Assembly (NCBI GenBank): GCA_903888655.1
Contig: CAISUR010000504.1
Location: forward strand, 1 to 6,725
Direction of reading: 5' to 3'
DNA from: an uncultured Bacteroidota bacterium
GTDB taxonomy: Bacteria > Bacteroidota > Bacteroidia > Flavobacteriales > Flavobacteriaceae
Length of the DNA: 6,725 nucleotides
Positions 1 through 6,606 of the stretch are shown here, piece by piece. The notes beneath the pieces were generated by a model. It was given only the letters and a program-made list of their open reading frames with translations, did not search any database and was not told the origin of the DNA. The position numbers and the translations under genes are program-made. Within the stretch, counting starts at the first letter, position 1, and each line of letters starts with the position of its first letter.

Positions 1-1272
1 GAACATATTAATATTGAATTAAACGAATATTCATCAAAAATTGAAGTAGGAAAAAATGAAATTGAATTACGAGATGAAGATGAATGGAAACAAAGAGAAC
101 ATAATGAAGTAGCGGTTGACCCAGTTTTTCTTCAGCTTACAGATAGTATAGGTACAATTTTGAATAAATCTGAAAATCTTAAATCAGAAAAATTATTATA
201 CAACTACAAGTTAAAAAAGAAAAAAATAACTGACGTACTATTAGCAGGAAAGTTAGTTCGACAAATTCAATCACCTTTATTTCATGAAAATAAAATTAAT
301 GGGTATTTAATAATTGCGGTATCTCTTGAGGAAGAAATTGCTATTTTGCATAAATTGAGGGTTATTTTATATATAACTTTTCCGATTGTTTTGTTGGTAT
401 TGTTTCTTGTTGCTCAATTTATTGCAGGCAGAAGTATTAAACCAATCAATTCTATCATTGAAATCTCAAATGCTATTACCAACAAAAATTTAACATTAAG
501 AATACCGCTTCCCGCAAATAATGATGAACTATATATTCTTTCAGATACGATTAATAAATTGTTAGATAGAGTTAAGAATACAATAGATAGAGAAAAACAA
601 TTTACATCAGATGCTTCTCACGAATTACGAACACCACTTTCCGTAATCAAAGGAACGCTTGAGGTATTGATAAGAAAACCAAGAAATTCGGATGAATATA
701 AGGAAAAAATTAATTTTTGCATTGCTGAAGTAAATAGAATTAATGATTTGGTAGATCAACTATTGCTTTTAGCAAGGTTTGAAAATCAAAAATTATCTCT
801 AAAAGGTGAAGTCATAAACATCAATGAATGTGTCAATGAATCAATTAATAGATTTGCAAATAAAGCTAAAACTAAAAAAATCACAATTATAAAGGAGTTC
901 TCCAATGAACCATTATTTATTGAAACTGATGGATATTTTTTATCTATAATTTTAAATAACTTAATTTCAAATGCATTAAAATATTCTAAAGATAATGGAT
1001 TAGTTAAAGTAGTTATTGAAAAATTCAATCATAAGCTAGATGTTAAAATTATTGATAATGGTATGGGGATTTCTAAAAACGAACTAGATAAGGTTTTTGA
1101 TGCTTTTTATAGAGCAAATAACTCTACTAACCACCCTGAAATTAAAGGAACAGGTTTAGGATTATCCATTGCTAAAAGACTTTGCGATATTCTAGAAATT
1201 AATATTGATATTGAAAGTAAGGAAAATGAAGGTACTACATTAATTTTAACCATGTACGATCGTGTCAAATAA
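1..1272 (+). CDS. Sensor histidine kinase, 5'-truncated by the window edge
   Basis: This is an inner-membrane two-component sensor kinase that would autophosphorylate on His and pass the phosphate to a response regulator not present here. The frame is open from base 1, so the gene starts upstream; the in-frame TTG at 160 is internal and should not be taken as the start. Of 423 visible residues, about 1-119 are a partial periplasmic sensor domain, including a DPVFLQLTDSIG...KSENLK stretch that resembles heavy-metal-sensor (CusS-like) kinases. About 120-142 form a transmembrane helix, followed by a HAMP linker (to about 195). The HisKA H-box is SHELRTP with phospho-acceptor His207. The ATPase domain shows the N-box (NNLISNALKYS, about 319-329), G1 box DNGMG (352-356), F box FYRAN (about 369-373) and G2 box GTGLGL (383-388). 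All catalytic motifs look intact. The stop lies 6 nt from the convergent photolyase stop. The metal-sensing link is inference; the ligand is unknown. Confidence 0.95.
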   Translation, partial: EHINIELNEYSSKIEVGKNEIELRDEDEWKQREHNEVAVDPVFLQLTDSIGTILNKSENLKSEKLLYNYKLKKKKITDVLLAGKLVRQIQSPLFHENKINGYLIIAVSLEEEIAILHKLRVILYITFPIVLLVLFLVAQFIAGRSIKPINSIIEISNAITNKNLTLRIPLPANNDELYILSDTINKLLDRVKNTIDREKQFTSDASHELRTPLSVIKGTLEVLIRKPRNSDEYKEKINFCIAEVNRINDLVDQLLLLARFENQKLSLKGEVININECVNESINRFANKAKTKKITIIKEFSNEPLFIETDGYFLSIILNNLISNALKYSKDNGLVKVVIEKFNHKLDVKIIDNGMGISKNELDKVFDAFYRANNSTNHPEIKGTGLGLSIAKRLCDILEINIDIESKENEGTTLILTMYDRVK

Positions 1273-1278
1273 TCTAAA

Positions 1279-2565
1279 CTAAAGAAGAGCTTGTTTATAC
1301 ACTGATAGACATTTTTCGCGAGCTTCTTTATGCTCTACAATTGGTTTAGGATAATCAAACGTTTCCAATTCGGGAATCCATTTTTTGATATATTTTAAGT
1401 CTTTGTCAAATTTTTTAATTTGCTCCGTTGGATTAAAAATTCTGAAATAAGGAGCTGCATCTACGCCACTTCCTGCAGCCCATTGCCAATTACCAACATT
1501 ACTCGCTTGTTCGTAATCTAAAAGTTTACTTGCAAAATAAGATTCTCCCCAGCGCCAATCAATCAATAAATGCTTGCACAAAAAACTTGCCGTAATCATT
1601 CGTACTCTATTGTGCATGTGTCCCGTGGCATTGAGTTCACGCATACCAGCATCAACAAAGGGATAACCCGTTTTTCCTTCACACCATTTTTGAAACAATT
1701 CTTCATTGTTATCCCATTGTATTTCATCATATTTTGGGCGAAAACAAGATTGAGTAGTATGGGGGAAATGCCACAGAATTTGCATGAAAAATTCCCGCCA
1801 TATTAATTCTTTAAAAAAAGTTTCATTTTTACTTTCAATAGCTTTCGAAATCATTTTTCGGATAGAAACCGTTCCAAATCGCAAATAAGTTCCGAGATAC
1901 GAAGTTTTATTTAACGCAGGAAAATTCCGAGTAGCTTCATAGTTGTCAATAAGATTATTTGAAATATCATAAGGAGTAACCGCAATAGAAGATGTCTGAA
2001 ATTCGATATCTTTTAAACTCAAAAAAGGATAGGAGTGAAGTGCTATTTTTTTAATATAATCTTCTGAATTATATTTAATTAATTGCACTTTCTTAAAGTT
2101 TTCTTTCCATTTATTAGAATAGGGAGTATAGACAACATATGGAGTTCCATCCTCTTTAACTACTTCACTTTTTTCAAAAATAACTTGGTCTTTACTCGTT
2201 TTAAATTCGACAGTATGTTCTTTGAAAAGATGGTATAATTCTAAATCACGTTTACGAGCATAAGGTTCATAATCATGATTGGTATATACTGTGTTGATGG
2301 AATTTTCAGTAATTAGTTTTTGAAAAACTTCAAAAGGTTTACCGTGAAAGACCGCTAACGATTTTCCGATGCTTTGCAATTGATTTTGAATCTTTTCTAA
2401 TTGCTGATGGATAAAGGTAACACGAGCATCATCTTTTTGCAATTGAGATAAAATGCTCTCGTCAAAAATAAATATAGGAAGTACTTGCTCGCCACTTTGT
2501 AAAGCATGGAAAAGACCTATATTATCCTCTAATCGTAAATCGCGTCGAAACCAGAATATGTTCAT
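1279..2565 (-). CDS. phrB: Class I deoxyribodipyrimidine (CPD) photolyase
   Basis: This FAD enzyme uses blue/near-UV light to split cyclobutane pyrimidine dimers in DNA. It has 428 residues, somewhat shorter than the E. coli enzyme (about 470). The N-terminal antenna-binding alpha/beta domain opens with FWFRRDLRLEDN (4-15). The C-terminal FAD domain contains WREFF (256-260), TGYPFVDAGMREL (299-311), HMHNRVRM (316-323), IDWRWGE (335-341) and NWQWAAGSGVDAAPYFRIFNP (from 359). Placed against remembered E. coli PhrB by spacing, the electron-transfer Trp triad is complete: Trp284, Trp337 and Trp360. Trp256 matches the dimer-contacting Trp277. The tail DYPKPIVEHKEAR (404-416) also matches bacterial class I CPD photolyases, arguing against a DASH cryptochrome or (6-4) enzyme. 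The ATG at 2565 directly precedes the conserved start; no good ribosome site is visible. It lies 127 nt after the SDR gene on the same strand. I saw no convincing promoter in that gap, so co-transcription is plausible. Confidence 0.96.
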   Translation of the reverse strand: MNIFWFRRDLRLEDNIGLFHALQSGEQVLPIFIFDESILSQLQKDDARVTFIHQQLEKIQNQLQSIGKSLAVFHGKPFEVFQKLITENSINTVYTNHDYEPYARKRDLELYHLFKEHTVEFKTSKDQVIFEKSEVVKEDGTPYVVYTPYSNKWKENFKKVQLIKYNSEDYIKKIALHSYPFLSLKDIEFQTSSIAVTPYDISNNLIDNYEATRNFPALNKTSYLGTYLRFGTVSIRKMISKAIESKNETFFKELIWREFFMQILWHFPHTTQSCFRPKYDEIQWDNNEELFQKWCEGKTGYPFVDAGMRELNATGHMHNRVRMITASFLCKHLLIDWRWGESYFASKLLDYEQASNVGNWQWAAGSGVDAAPYFRIFNPTEQIKKFDKDLKYIKKWIPELETFDYPKPIVEHKEAREKCLSVYKQALL

Positions 2566-2599
2566 CTTTAAAAATTAAATGTCCCTTACAAAATTGAAA

Positions 2600-2638
2600 G
2601 TCAATTAATACATTACCTAAATAAATAATTTTATTGAC
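2600..2638. repeat. Small inverted repeat between SDR and photolyase genes
   Basis: GTCAAT (2600-2605) and ATTGAC (2633-2638) are perfect inverted copies separated by 27 nt. The outer flanks TTGAA (2594-2598) and TTGAA (2640-2644) extend the symmetry only imperfectly. It lies in the 127-nt gap before the photolyase start. It could be an operator-like site or chance in AT-rich DNA; there is no U-tract that would make it a terminator. Confidence 0.3.
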
Positions 2639-2664
2639 ATTGAAATTTGCAATTGATTTTTGAA

Positions 2665-2700
2665 ATTGTTATTTATATTGTTATTGTTATTGTTATTGAT
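2665..2700. repeat. Short tandem hexamer repeat (ATTGTT) at the SDR 3' end
   Basis: Six consecutive hexamers run through this stretch. ATTGTT is exact at 2665-2670, 2677-2682, 2683-2688 and 2689-2694; ATTTAT at 2671-2676 and ATTGAT at 2695-2700 are degenerate copies. On the minus strand the unit reads AACAAT. It covers the SDR stop codon (2693-2695), and because the unit is a multiple of three, further in-frame TAA codons follow at 2687-2689 and 2681-2683. It is a microsatellite-like feature; no function is evident. Confidence 0.85.
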
Positions 2701-3391
2701 TGGTCAATAAAGTTGACATTCCTCCATCTACATGAAAAATTTGACCCGAAATCCAACTGCTCTTTTCACTCAATAAGAAACTTGCCATTTGAGCCATATC
2801 ATCAGTGGTTCCTACTCTTTTCATCGGATGTCTCTCGGCAGACTTTTCTCTTTTCACGTCATTATTTAAAAACTTGTCTGCTAGTGGCGTATCGGTTAAT
2901 GATGGAGCAATGACGTTAACTCTAATTTTTGGAGCATATTCGGCAGCCAATGCTTTAGCAAATCCTTCAATTGCTCCTTTGGCAGCAGCAACGCTAGTAT
3001 GAAAAGGCATTCCCATGCTTGCGGCTACAGAACTAAACAAAACAATACTTGATTGATGGGAAGCGGTAAGATTTGGTAAAATAGTCTGAATTACTTTCAC
3101 CATACTTATGAAATTTATTTGCAAATCAGATTCAAAACTTTCTGGTTTTAATCCTTTAAATGGTCGTAAATTAATACTACCCGGACAATACACCAATCCA
3201 TCAATAACTTCTGGTAATTTTGTGAAATCTAAAGTGTCTGTTGTGGCATCAAATGGAATATGAGTTACATGCAAATCGGCGATGTTTTCATTCGTTCTCG
3301 AAGCTATGATTACTTTATTTTCGTATTGTAATTCTTTTGCTAAGGCAAGTCCAATGCCATAGGAACCTCCAATTAATAGTATATTTTTCAT
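2693..3391 (-). CDS. Atypical short-chain dehydrogenase/reductase (SDR)
   Basis: This 232-residue cytoplasmic Rossmann-fold protein has typical SDR size. The nucleotide-binding turn is GGSYGIG (8-14), a variant of TGxxxGxG, and Ser31-Arg32 after the second strand suggests NADP(H) preference. CPGS (69-72) stands in for the NNAG motif. Asn93, Ser121 and Lys138 align by spacing with the classical Asn-Ser-Tyr-Lys tetrad, but the Tyr position (four before Lys) is Val134, inside HTSVAAAK (131-138). His131 is seven residues before Lys138, the spacing of Tyr in FabI-type enoyl-ACP reductases. The C-terminal PSLTDTPL (163-170) and SGQIFHVDGG (215-224) are ordinary SDR features. The fold is certain; the substrate and even catalytic activity are unknown. 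The ATG at 3391 begins 3 nt after the SRPBCC stop, so the two genes are almost surely one operon. The gene ends inside a hexamer repeat that supplies reinforced stop codons. Confidence 0.93.
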   Translation of the reverse strand: MKNILLIGGSYGIGLALAKELQYENKVIIASRTNENIADLHVTHIPFDATTDTLDFTKLPEVIDGLVYCPGSINLRPFKGLKPESFESDLQINFISMVKVIQTILPNLTASHQSSIVLFSSVAASMGMPFHTSVAAAKGAIEGFAKALAAEYAPKIRVNVIAPSLTDTPLADKFLNNDVKREKSAERHPMKRVGTTDDMAQMASFLLSEKSSWISGQIFHVDGGMSTLLTNQ

Positions 3392-3394
3392 CGT

Positions 3395-3862
3395 TTATCT
3401 TTTAAATTCTCCAAATAGTTCAATTAATTTTTTGTGTCGGAAATCAAATATCTCCTTAAGTTTTGGTTTGACCAAGAATGGATGTACCATTTGACCCAAA
3501 ATTCCCATTGGGACCTTATAATCTACAATATCTTCCATTTCGACACCACCAGAAATTTCTTTTAAAAAATGTTTGTGATGCCAAAGCGCATAGGGACCAA
3601 AACGTTGTTCGTCAACAAAATATTTTTTGTCTTGTACGTGTGTAATTTCTGTTACCCATTTCATTGGAATTCCGAAAACTGGAGTTACAATATATTGAAT
3701 GATTTGCCCAGGAAACATCGGTCTATCATCACCAGATAATGTTTTAAAACCCATGTAATCGGGTGTGATTACTTTAAGATTCTTTGGATCTGACAAAAAA
3801 TCCCAAGCTTCATCCAGTGTTATTGGTAAATTCTGCTTTGTGTGTAGCGTATATATTTTCAT
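3395..3862 (-). CDS. SRPBCC-fold ligand-binding protein
   Basis: This 155-residue protein is of the START/Bet v1/polyketide-cyclase (SRPBCC) type, a helix-grip fold with a deep hydrophobic cavity for lipids or other apolar ligands. Diagnostic parts are the early LPITLDEAWDFLSDPKNL (12-29), PDYMGF (34-39), PGQII (51-55), the strand FVDEQRFGPYALWHHKHFL (82-100), the MEDIVDYKVPMGILG block (109-123) and a long C-terminal amphipathic helix. Such proteins are sometimes annotated 'cell division inhibitor' by association with SDR-type epimerases; I see no support for that role. I chose the ATG at 3862: an upstream in-frame ATG at 3898 would add 12 residues (MIKQFVLLHKKK) that do not look like the family, and that extension spans the likely promoter at 3875-3907. 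It is first in the SRPBCC-SDR-photolyase run, 3 nt before the SDR. No signal peptide is seen. The ligand is unknown. Confidence 0.88.
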   Translation of the reverse strand: MKIYTLHTKQNLPITLDEAWDFLSDPKNLKVITPDYMGFKTLSGDDRPMFPGQIIQYIVTPVFGIPMKWVTEITHVQDKKYFVDEQRFGPYALWHHKHFLKEISGGVEMEDIVDYKVPMGILGQMVHPFLVKPKLKEIFDFRHKKLIELFGEFKR

Positions 3863-3874
3863 TTTTTTTTTGTG

Positions 3875-3907
3875 TAAAAGTACAAATTGTTTAATCATTT
3901 AGACAAA
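3875..3907 (-). promoter_or_regulatory. Putative Bacteroidota-type promoter for the SRPBCC-SDR(-photolyase) operon
   Basis: Read on the minus strand, TTTG (3907-3904) is followed after 21 nt by TACTTTTA (3882-3875), seven of eight matches to the phylum's -7 consensus TAnnTTTG. The -7 box ends 12 nt before the chosen ATG at 3862, giving a very short A-rich leader without a Shine-Dalgarno sequence, which is usual in this phylum. Its position supports the shorter SRPBCC start. Confidence 0.5.
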
Positions 3908-3948
3908 TAATTAAACAAAAAATAAATTGATTTAAGTTTAAATTAACA

Positions 3949-3976
3949 TTTGAGGAACATACAATTTGTAATTTTG
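3949..3976 (+). promoter_or_regulatory. Putative promoter of the DUF2911 gene
   Basis: TAATTTTG at 3969-3976 matches the Bacteroidota -7 consensus TAnnTTTG at every fixed position. A TTTG at 3949-3952 lies 16 nt upstream, slightly shorter than the usual 17-23 nt. Transcription would begin a few bases after 3976, leaving a short AT-rich leader before the ATG at 3996. Confidence 0.6.
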
Positions 3977-3995
3977 ACACACTAAATTTATTTTT

Positions 3996-4850
3996 ATGAA
4001 AAAAATATTTATGTTATTGGCAATTGTTATTGCGAATTTTTATGTTCAGGCGCAAGTTAAAACACCGCAGCCAAGTCCAAAATCAACAGTAGAACAAGTT
4101 GTTGGGTTAACTGATGTTACTATTGAGTATTCTCGTCCAAGTGCAAAAGGAAGAGTGGTATTTGGAGATTTAGTACCATTTGGGAAAGTGTGGCGTACTG
4201 GTGCAAATGCTAATACTACAATTTCTTTTAGTGATGATATAACTATTGACGGTAAAACATTAGCCAAAGGAAAATATGCATTATATACGTTACCGAAAGC
4301 AGATAATTGGGAAATAATTTTCTACAAAACGACAGATAATTGGGGAACTCCTGAAGAATGGAATGAAAGTAATGTAGCCTTGCGAGCTAATGCAAAGCCA
4401 GAATCAACTAATAGAAAAGCGGAAACATTTACAATTGCGATATCAAATTTAACAAACGATGCTGCTTCTCTTGAGTTATCATGGGCGACAACTGTGGTAG
4501 CTTTACAATTTGAAGTTCCAACTAAAAAAACAGCAATTGCTAGTATAACGAAAGCTTTGGCTGGTCCTTCAGCAGGAGATTATTATTCTTCAGCACAGTA
4601 TTTTTTAAATTCTAATGGCGATTTAAATAAGGCATTGGAATATATCAATAAAGCGATTTCACTGACTAAAACTGGTGAGGATGTTCCATTTTGGTATTTA
4701 CGTCAAAAATCTTTGATTCAAGCAAAATTAAACGATAAGAAAGGAGCCATTGAAACCGCCAAACTATCATTAGCTGCCGCAGAAAAAGCTAAAAACAGTG
4801 ATTACGTGAAAATGAATAACGATAGTATTTTAGAGTGGAGTAAAAAATAG
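3996..4850 (+). CDS. Secreted DUF2911 protein with C-terminal TPR-like helices
   Basis: The 284-residue product begins with a Sec signal peptide: KK at 2-3, a hydrophobic core (about 4-17) and a probable cleavage after VQA (17-19). Residues about 24-172 are a DUF2911 domain, recognisable from PQPSPKSTVEQVVGLTDVTI, IEYSRPSAKGR (43-53), LVPFGKVWRTGANANTTI (59-76), LAKGKYALYTLP (89-100) and the EIIFYK / NWG stretch (106-117). The family is widespread in Bacteroidota, exported, and without an established biochemical role. The C-terminal part (about 195-266) is helical, with GDLNKALEYINKAISL (208-223) and KKGAIETAKLSLAAAEKA (248-265) resembling two TPR-type repeats, which suggests protein binding. 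No lipobox Cys is present at the cleavage site, so a soluble periplasmic protein is more likely than a lipoprotein. It stands alone between a promoter (3949-3976) and a strong terminator (4867-4912). Function unknown. Confidence 0.92.
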   Translation: MKKIFMLLAIVIANFYVQAQVKTPQPSPKSTVEQVVGLTDVTIEYSRPSAKGRVVFGDLVPFGKVWRTGANANTTISFSDDITIDGKTLAKGKYALYTLPKADNWEIIFYKTTDNWGTPEEWNESNVALRANAKPESTNRKAETFTIAISNLTNDAASLELSWATTVVALQFEVPTKKTAIASITKALAGPSAGDYYSSAQYFLNSNGDLNKALEYINKAISLTKTGEDVPFWYLRQKSLIQAKLNDKKGAIETAKLSLAAAEKAKNSDYVKMNNDSILEWSKK

Positions 4851-4866
4851 TATTTACATTATAATT

Positions 4867-4912
4867 AAAAACTACAAATTCAATTAGATATTTATGGATT
4901 TGTAGTTTTTTT
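4867..4912. terminator. Bidirectional intrinsic terminator
   Basis: A perfect 13-bp stem pairs AAAAACTACAAAT (4867-4879) with ATTTGTAGTTTTT (4898-4910). C4881-G4896 and a T4880-G4897 wobble can extend it, leaving a loop of about 14 nt. The plus-strand transcript ends in seven U (4906-4912); the minus-strand transcript gets five U from the A-run at 4867-4871. It therefore can end both the DUF2911 gene and the converging symporter gene, whose stop codon (4911-4913) touches the stem's edge. Confidence 0.9.
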
Positions 4913-6605
4913 ATGCTCTAATTTTAGCTTTCTGATTAATTATGAATTGAGAAATTAGCGATAAAAGAATTGTGAGCATGGCTCCAATAAAATTGAGCCA
5001 TAAAAAACTTACAATATCCAAAGAATAGATATATATAATCAAAGATTGACTTAACAAAGCACACCAAAAGATGGAAGTAGCTTTAATGTATTTGATATAA
5101 AAACCAACAAGAAATATTCCTAATACGGTTCCATAAAAAATCGACCCGACGATATTTACTAATTGAATTAAATTTTCAAACAACGTTCCTACACATGCAA
5201 AAAGAATCGCTATTACGCCCCATAATAATGTAAAATACTTGGTAGCATTCACATAATGTTTTGGTTCCATTTCTGTTTTTTTATTACGCTTGTAAATATC
5301 CATGGCTGTTGTTGAAGCCAAAGCATTGATTCCAGAAGCCGATGATGACATTGCAGCCGATAAAATCACTGCTAAGAGCAATCCTATCAATCCTTTAGGA
5401 AGATATTTTAATATAAAATAAAGAAACACATAATCTTTATCGTTTGTCTCCGCTTTGGAATCGGCTTTCGAAATTAATTCTTTAGCTTGATCTCTTAAAT
5501 CTCTTTCTTTATCTGAGAGCGCAACCAGTTTATTGCGTAAAATTGGATTATCATAATTCTCGTTCAAGTGATCAATATACAGCAAGTTATATTCTTTTTT
5601 TTCTTCGGTCAATCCTTTTAATTTATCTTCTAAAATTTGATATTGGCTTGCATAAGCAGATTTACTAATAATAGCTTTATTGACAGGATTGAAATTTAAA
5701 GGTACTTCATTGAATTGAAAGAAAACAAAGACCATGACGCCTATCAGAAGTATGAAAAACTGCATCGGAATTTTTAAAAAACCATTCATGATAAGTCCCA
5801 TTTGACTGTCTTTATCAGACTTTCCAGAGAGATAACGTCCCACTTGTGATTGATCGGTGCCAAAATAAGCTAAAAACAAGAAAAATCCACCTGCAATTCC
5901 ACTCCAAAAAGTATATCGGGTACCAGGATTAAATGAAAAATCGAGTATATTCATTTTTTGATTCGCACCTGCTATGTGTAATGCGTTGGAAAAAGTCATC
6001 TCATTGGGCAAAAGATGTAATATCAAGAAGAAAGTAATAAACATGCCCGTCATAATTACAAACATTTGATGTTTTTGCGTAACATTTACTGCTTTTGTTC
6101 CACCTGATACGGTATAAATAATTACTAAAATACCAATGATAATATTTAACAGCGTTAGGTTCCATCCCAAAAGTGTGGAAAGTACGATTGATGGCGCATA
6201 AATAGTCAAACCCGTTCCCAACCCTCTTTGAATCATGAATAAAATGGAAGCCAAAGTTCTGGTTTTTAAATCAAAACGATTTTCGAGATATTCATAAGCG
6301 GTAAAAACTTTGAGTTTATGATAAATTGGGATAAAGGTGACACAAATGACTACCATAGCAATGGGTAAACCAAAATAAAACTGAACGAATCCCATACCAT
6401 CTTGATACGCTTGTCCAGGAGTTGATAGAAAAGTAATGGCACTTGCTTGTGTTGCCATTACCGATAGGCCAACGGTCCACCAATTGGTTTGCTTATTATC
6501 TAAAATATAATCTTCAACATTTTTACTTCCTTGGGTTTTATAGACACCATATATCACTATTGATAATAAGGTTACCGAAAGTATTATCCAATCCAATTGT
6601 TGCAT
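4911..6605 (-). CDS. SSS-family sodium/solute symporter with long periplasmic insertion
   Basis: This inner-membrane secondary transporter of the solute:sodium symporter family (PutP/vSGLT fold, LeuT-like core) would use the Na+ gradient to import a solute that cannot be named from sequence. It has 564 residues against roughly 500 for many members. I count about 13 hydrophobic spans (near 4-22, 44-63, 73-95, 117-145, 150-167, 179-200, 232-250, 272-297, 392-418, 453-475, 483-503, 508-527 and 530-556). Family marks are YTVSGGTKAVNVTQKHQ (164-180), GTDQSQVGRYL (249-259), the small-residue helix SAAMSSSASGINALASTTA (416-434), which would supply part of the Na2 site, and MDIYK (435-439). The region 298-391 is a highly charged insertion, rich in Glu, Lys and Asp with helical heptad-like stretches, predicted periplasmic if the N-terminus is outside as in PutP. 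The start MQQLDWIIL is typical. A 35-codon membrane ORF ends one nucleotide upstream, suggesting coupling. It is followed by the bidirectional terminator. Confidence 0.94.
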   Translation of the reverse strand: MQQLDWIILSVTLLSIVIYGVYKTQGSKNVEDYILDNKQTNWWTVGLSVMATQASAITFLSTPGQAYQDGMGFVQFYFGLPIAMVVICVTFIPIYHKLKVFTAYEYLENRFDLKTRTLASILFMIQRGLGTGLTIYAPSIVLSTLLGWNLTLLNIIIGILVIIYTVSGGTKAVNVTQKHQMFVIMTGMFITFFLILHLLPNEMTFSNALHIAGANQKMNILDFSFNPGTRYTFWSGIAGGFFLFLAYFGTDQSQVGRYLSGKSDKDSQMGLIMNGFLKIPMQFFILLIGVMVFVFFQFNEVPLNFNPVNKAIISKSAYASQYQILEDKLKGLTEEKKEYNLLYIDHLNENYDNPILRNKLVALSDKERDLRDQAKELISKADSKAETNDKDYVFLYFILKYLPKGLIGLLLAVILSAAMSSSASGINALASTTAMDIYKRNKKTEMEPKHYVNATKYFTLLWGVIAILFACVGTLFENLIQLVNIVGSIFYGTVLGIFLVGFYIKYIKATSIFWCALLSQSLIIYIYSLDIVSFLWLNFIGAMLTILLSLISQFIINQKAKIRA

Positions 6606-6606
6606 A

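Noticed and set aside
160..162. TTG as the start codon of the histidine kinase
   Set aside because: The frame is open back to base 1 and the upstream residues continue the periplasmic sensor domain; starting here would remove most of that domain and the first membrane span.
786..1028. 80-codon minus-strand ORF within the kinase
   Set aside because: Antisense shadow of the kinase ATPase domain; no ribosome site or family resemblance.
1281..1329. AAAGAAG (1281-1287) and CTTCTTT (1323-1329) as a terminator for the kinase
   Set aside because: The 35-nt spacer and lack of a U-tract make it a poor terminator, and it lies within photolyase codons; probably chance.
1570..1806. 78-codon plus-strand ORF within the photolyase gene
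   Set aside because: Antisense shadow of conserved photolyase FAD-domain codons.
2566..2692. A dedicated photolyase promoter
   Set aside because: The nearest -7-like strings on the minus strand (CAATTTTG, TAATTTTT) lack a properly spaced TTG, so I do not list one.
2665..2700. Hexamer repeat as a phase-variation switch or CRISPR-like array
   Set aside because: The unit length is a multiple of three and it covers the end of the SDR gene rather than its start or promoter, so it cannot switch the frame; there are no spacers.
2647..2913. 88-codon plus-strand ORF
   Set aside because: It begins in the AT-rich gap and hexamer repeat, then runs antisense through the well-supported SDR gene; its protein has no recognisable features.
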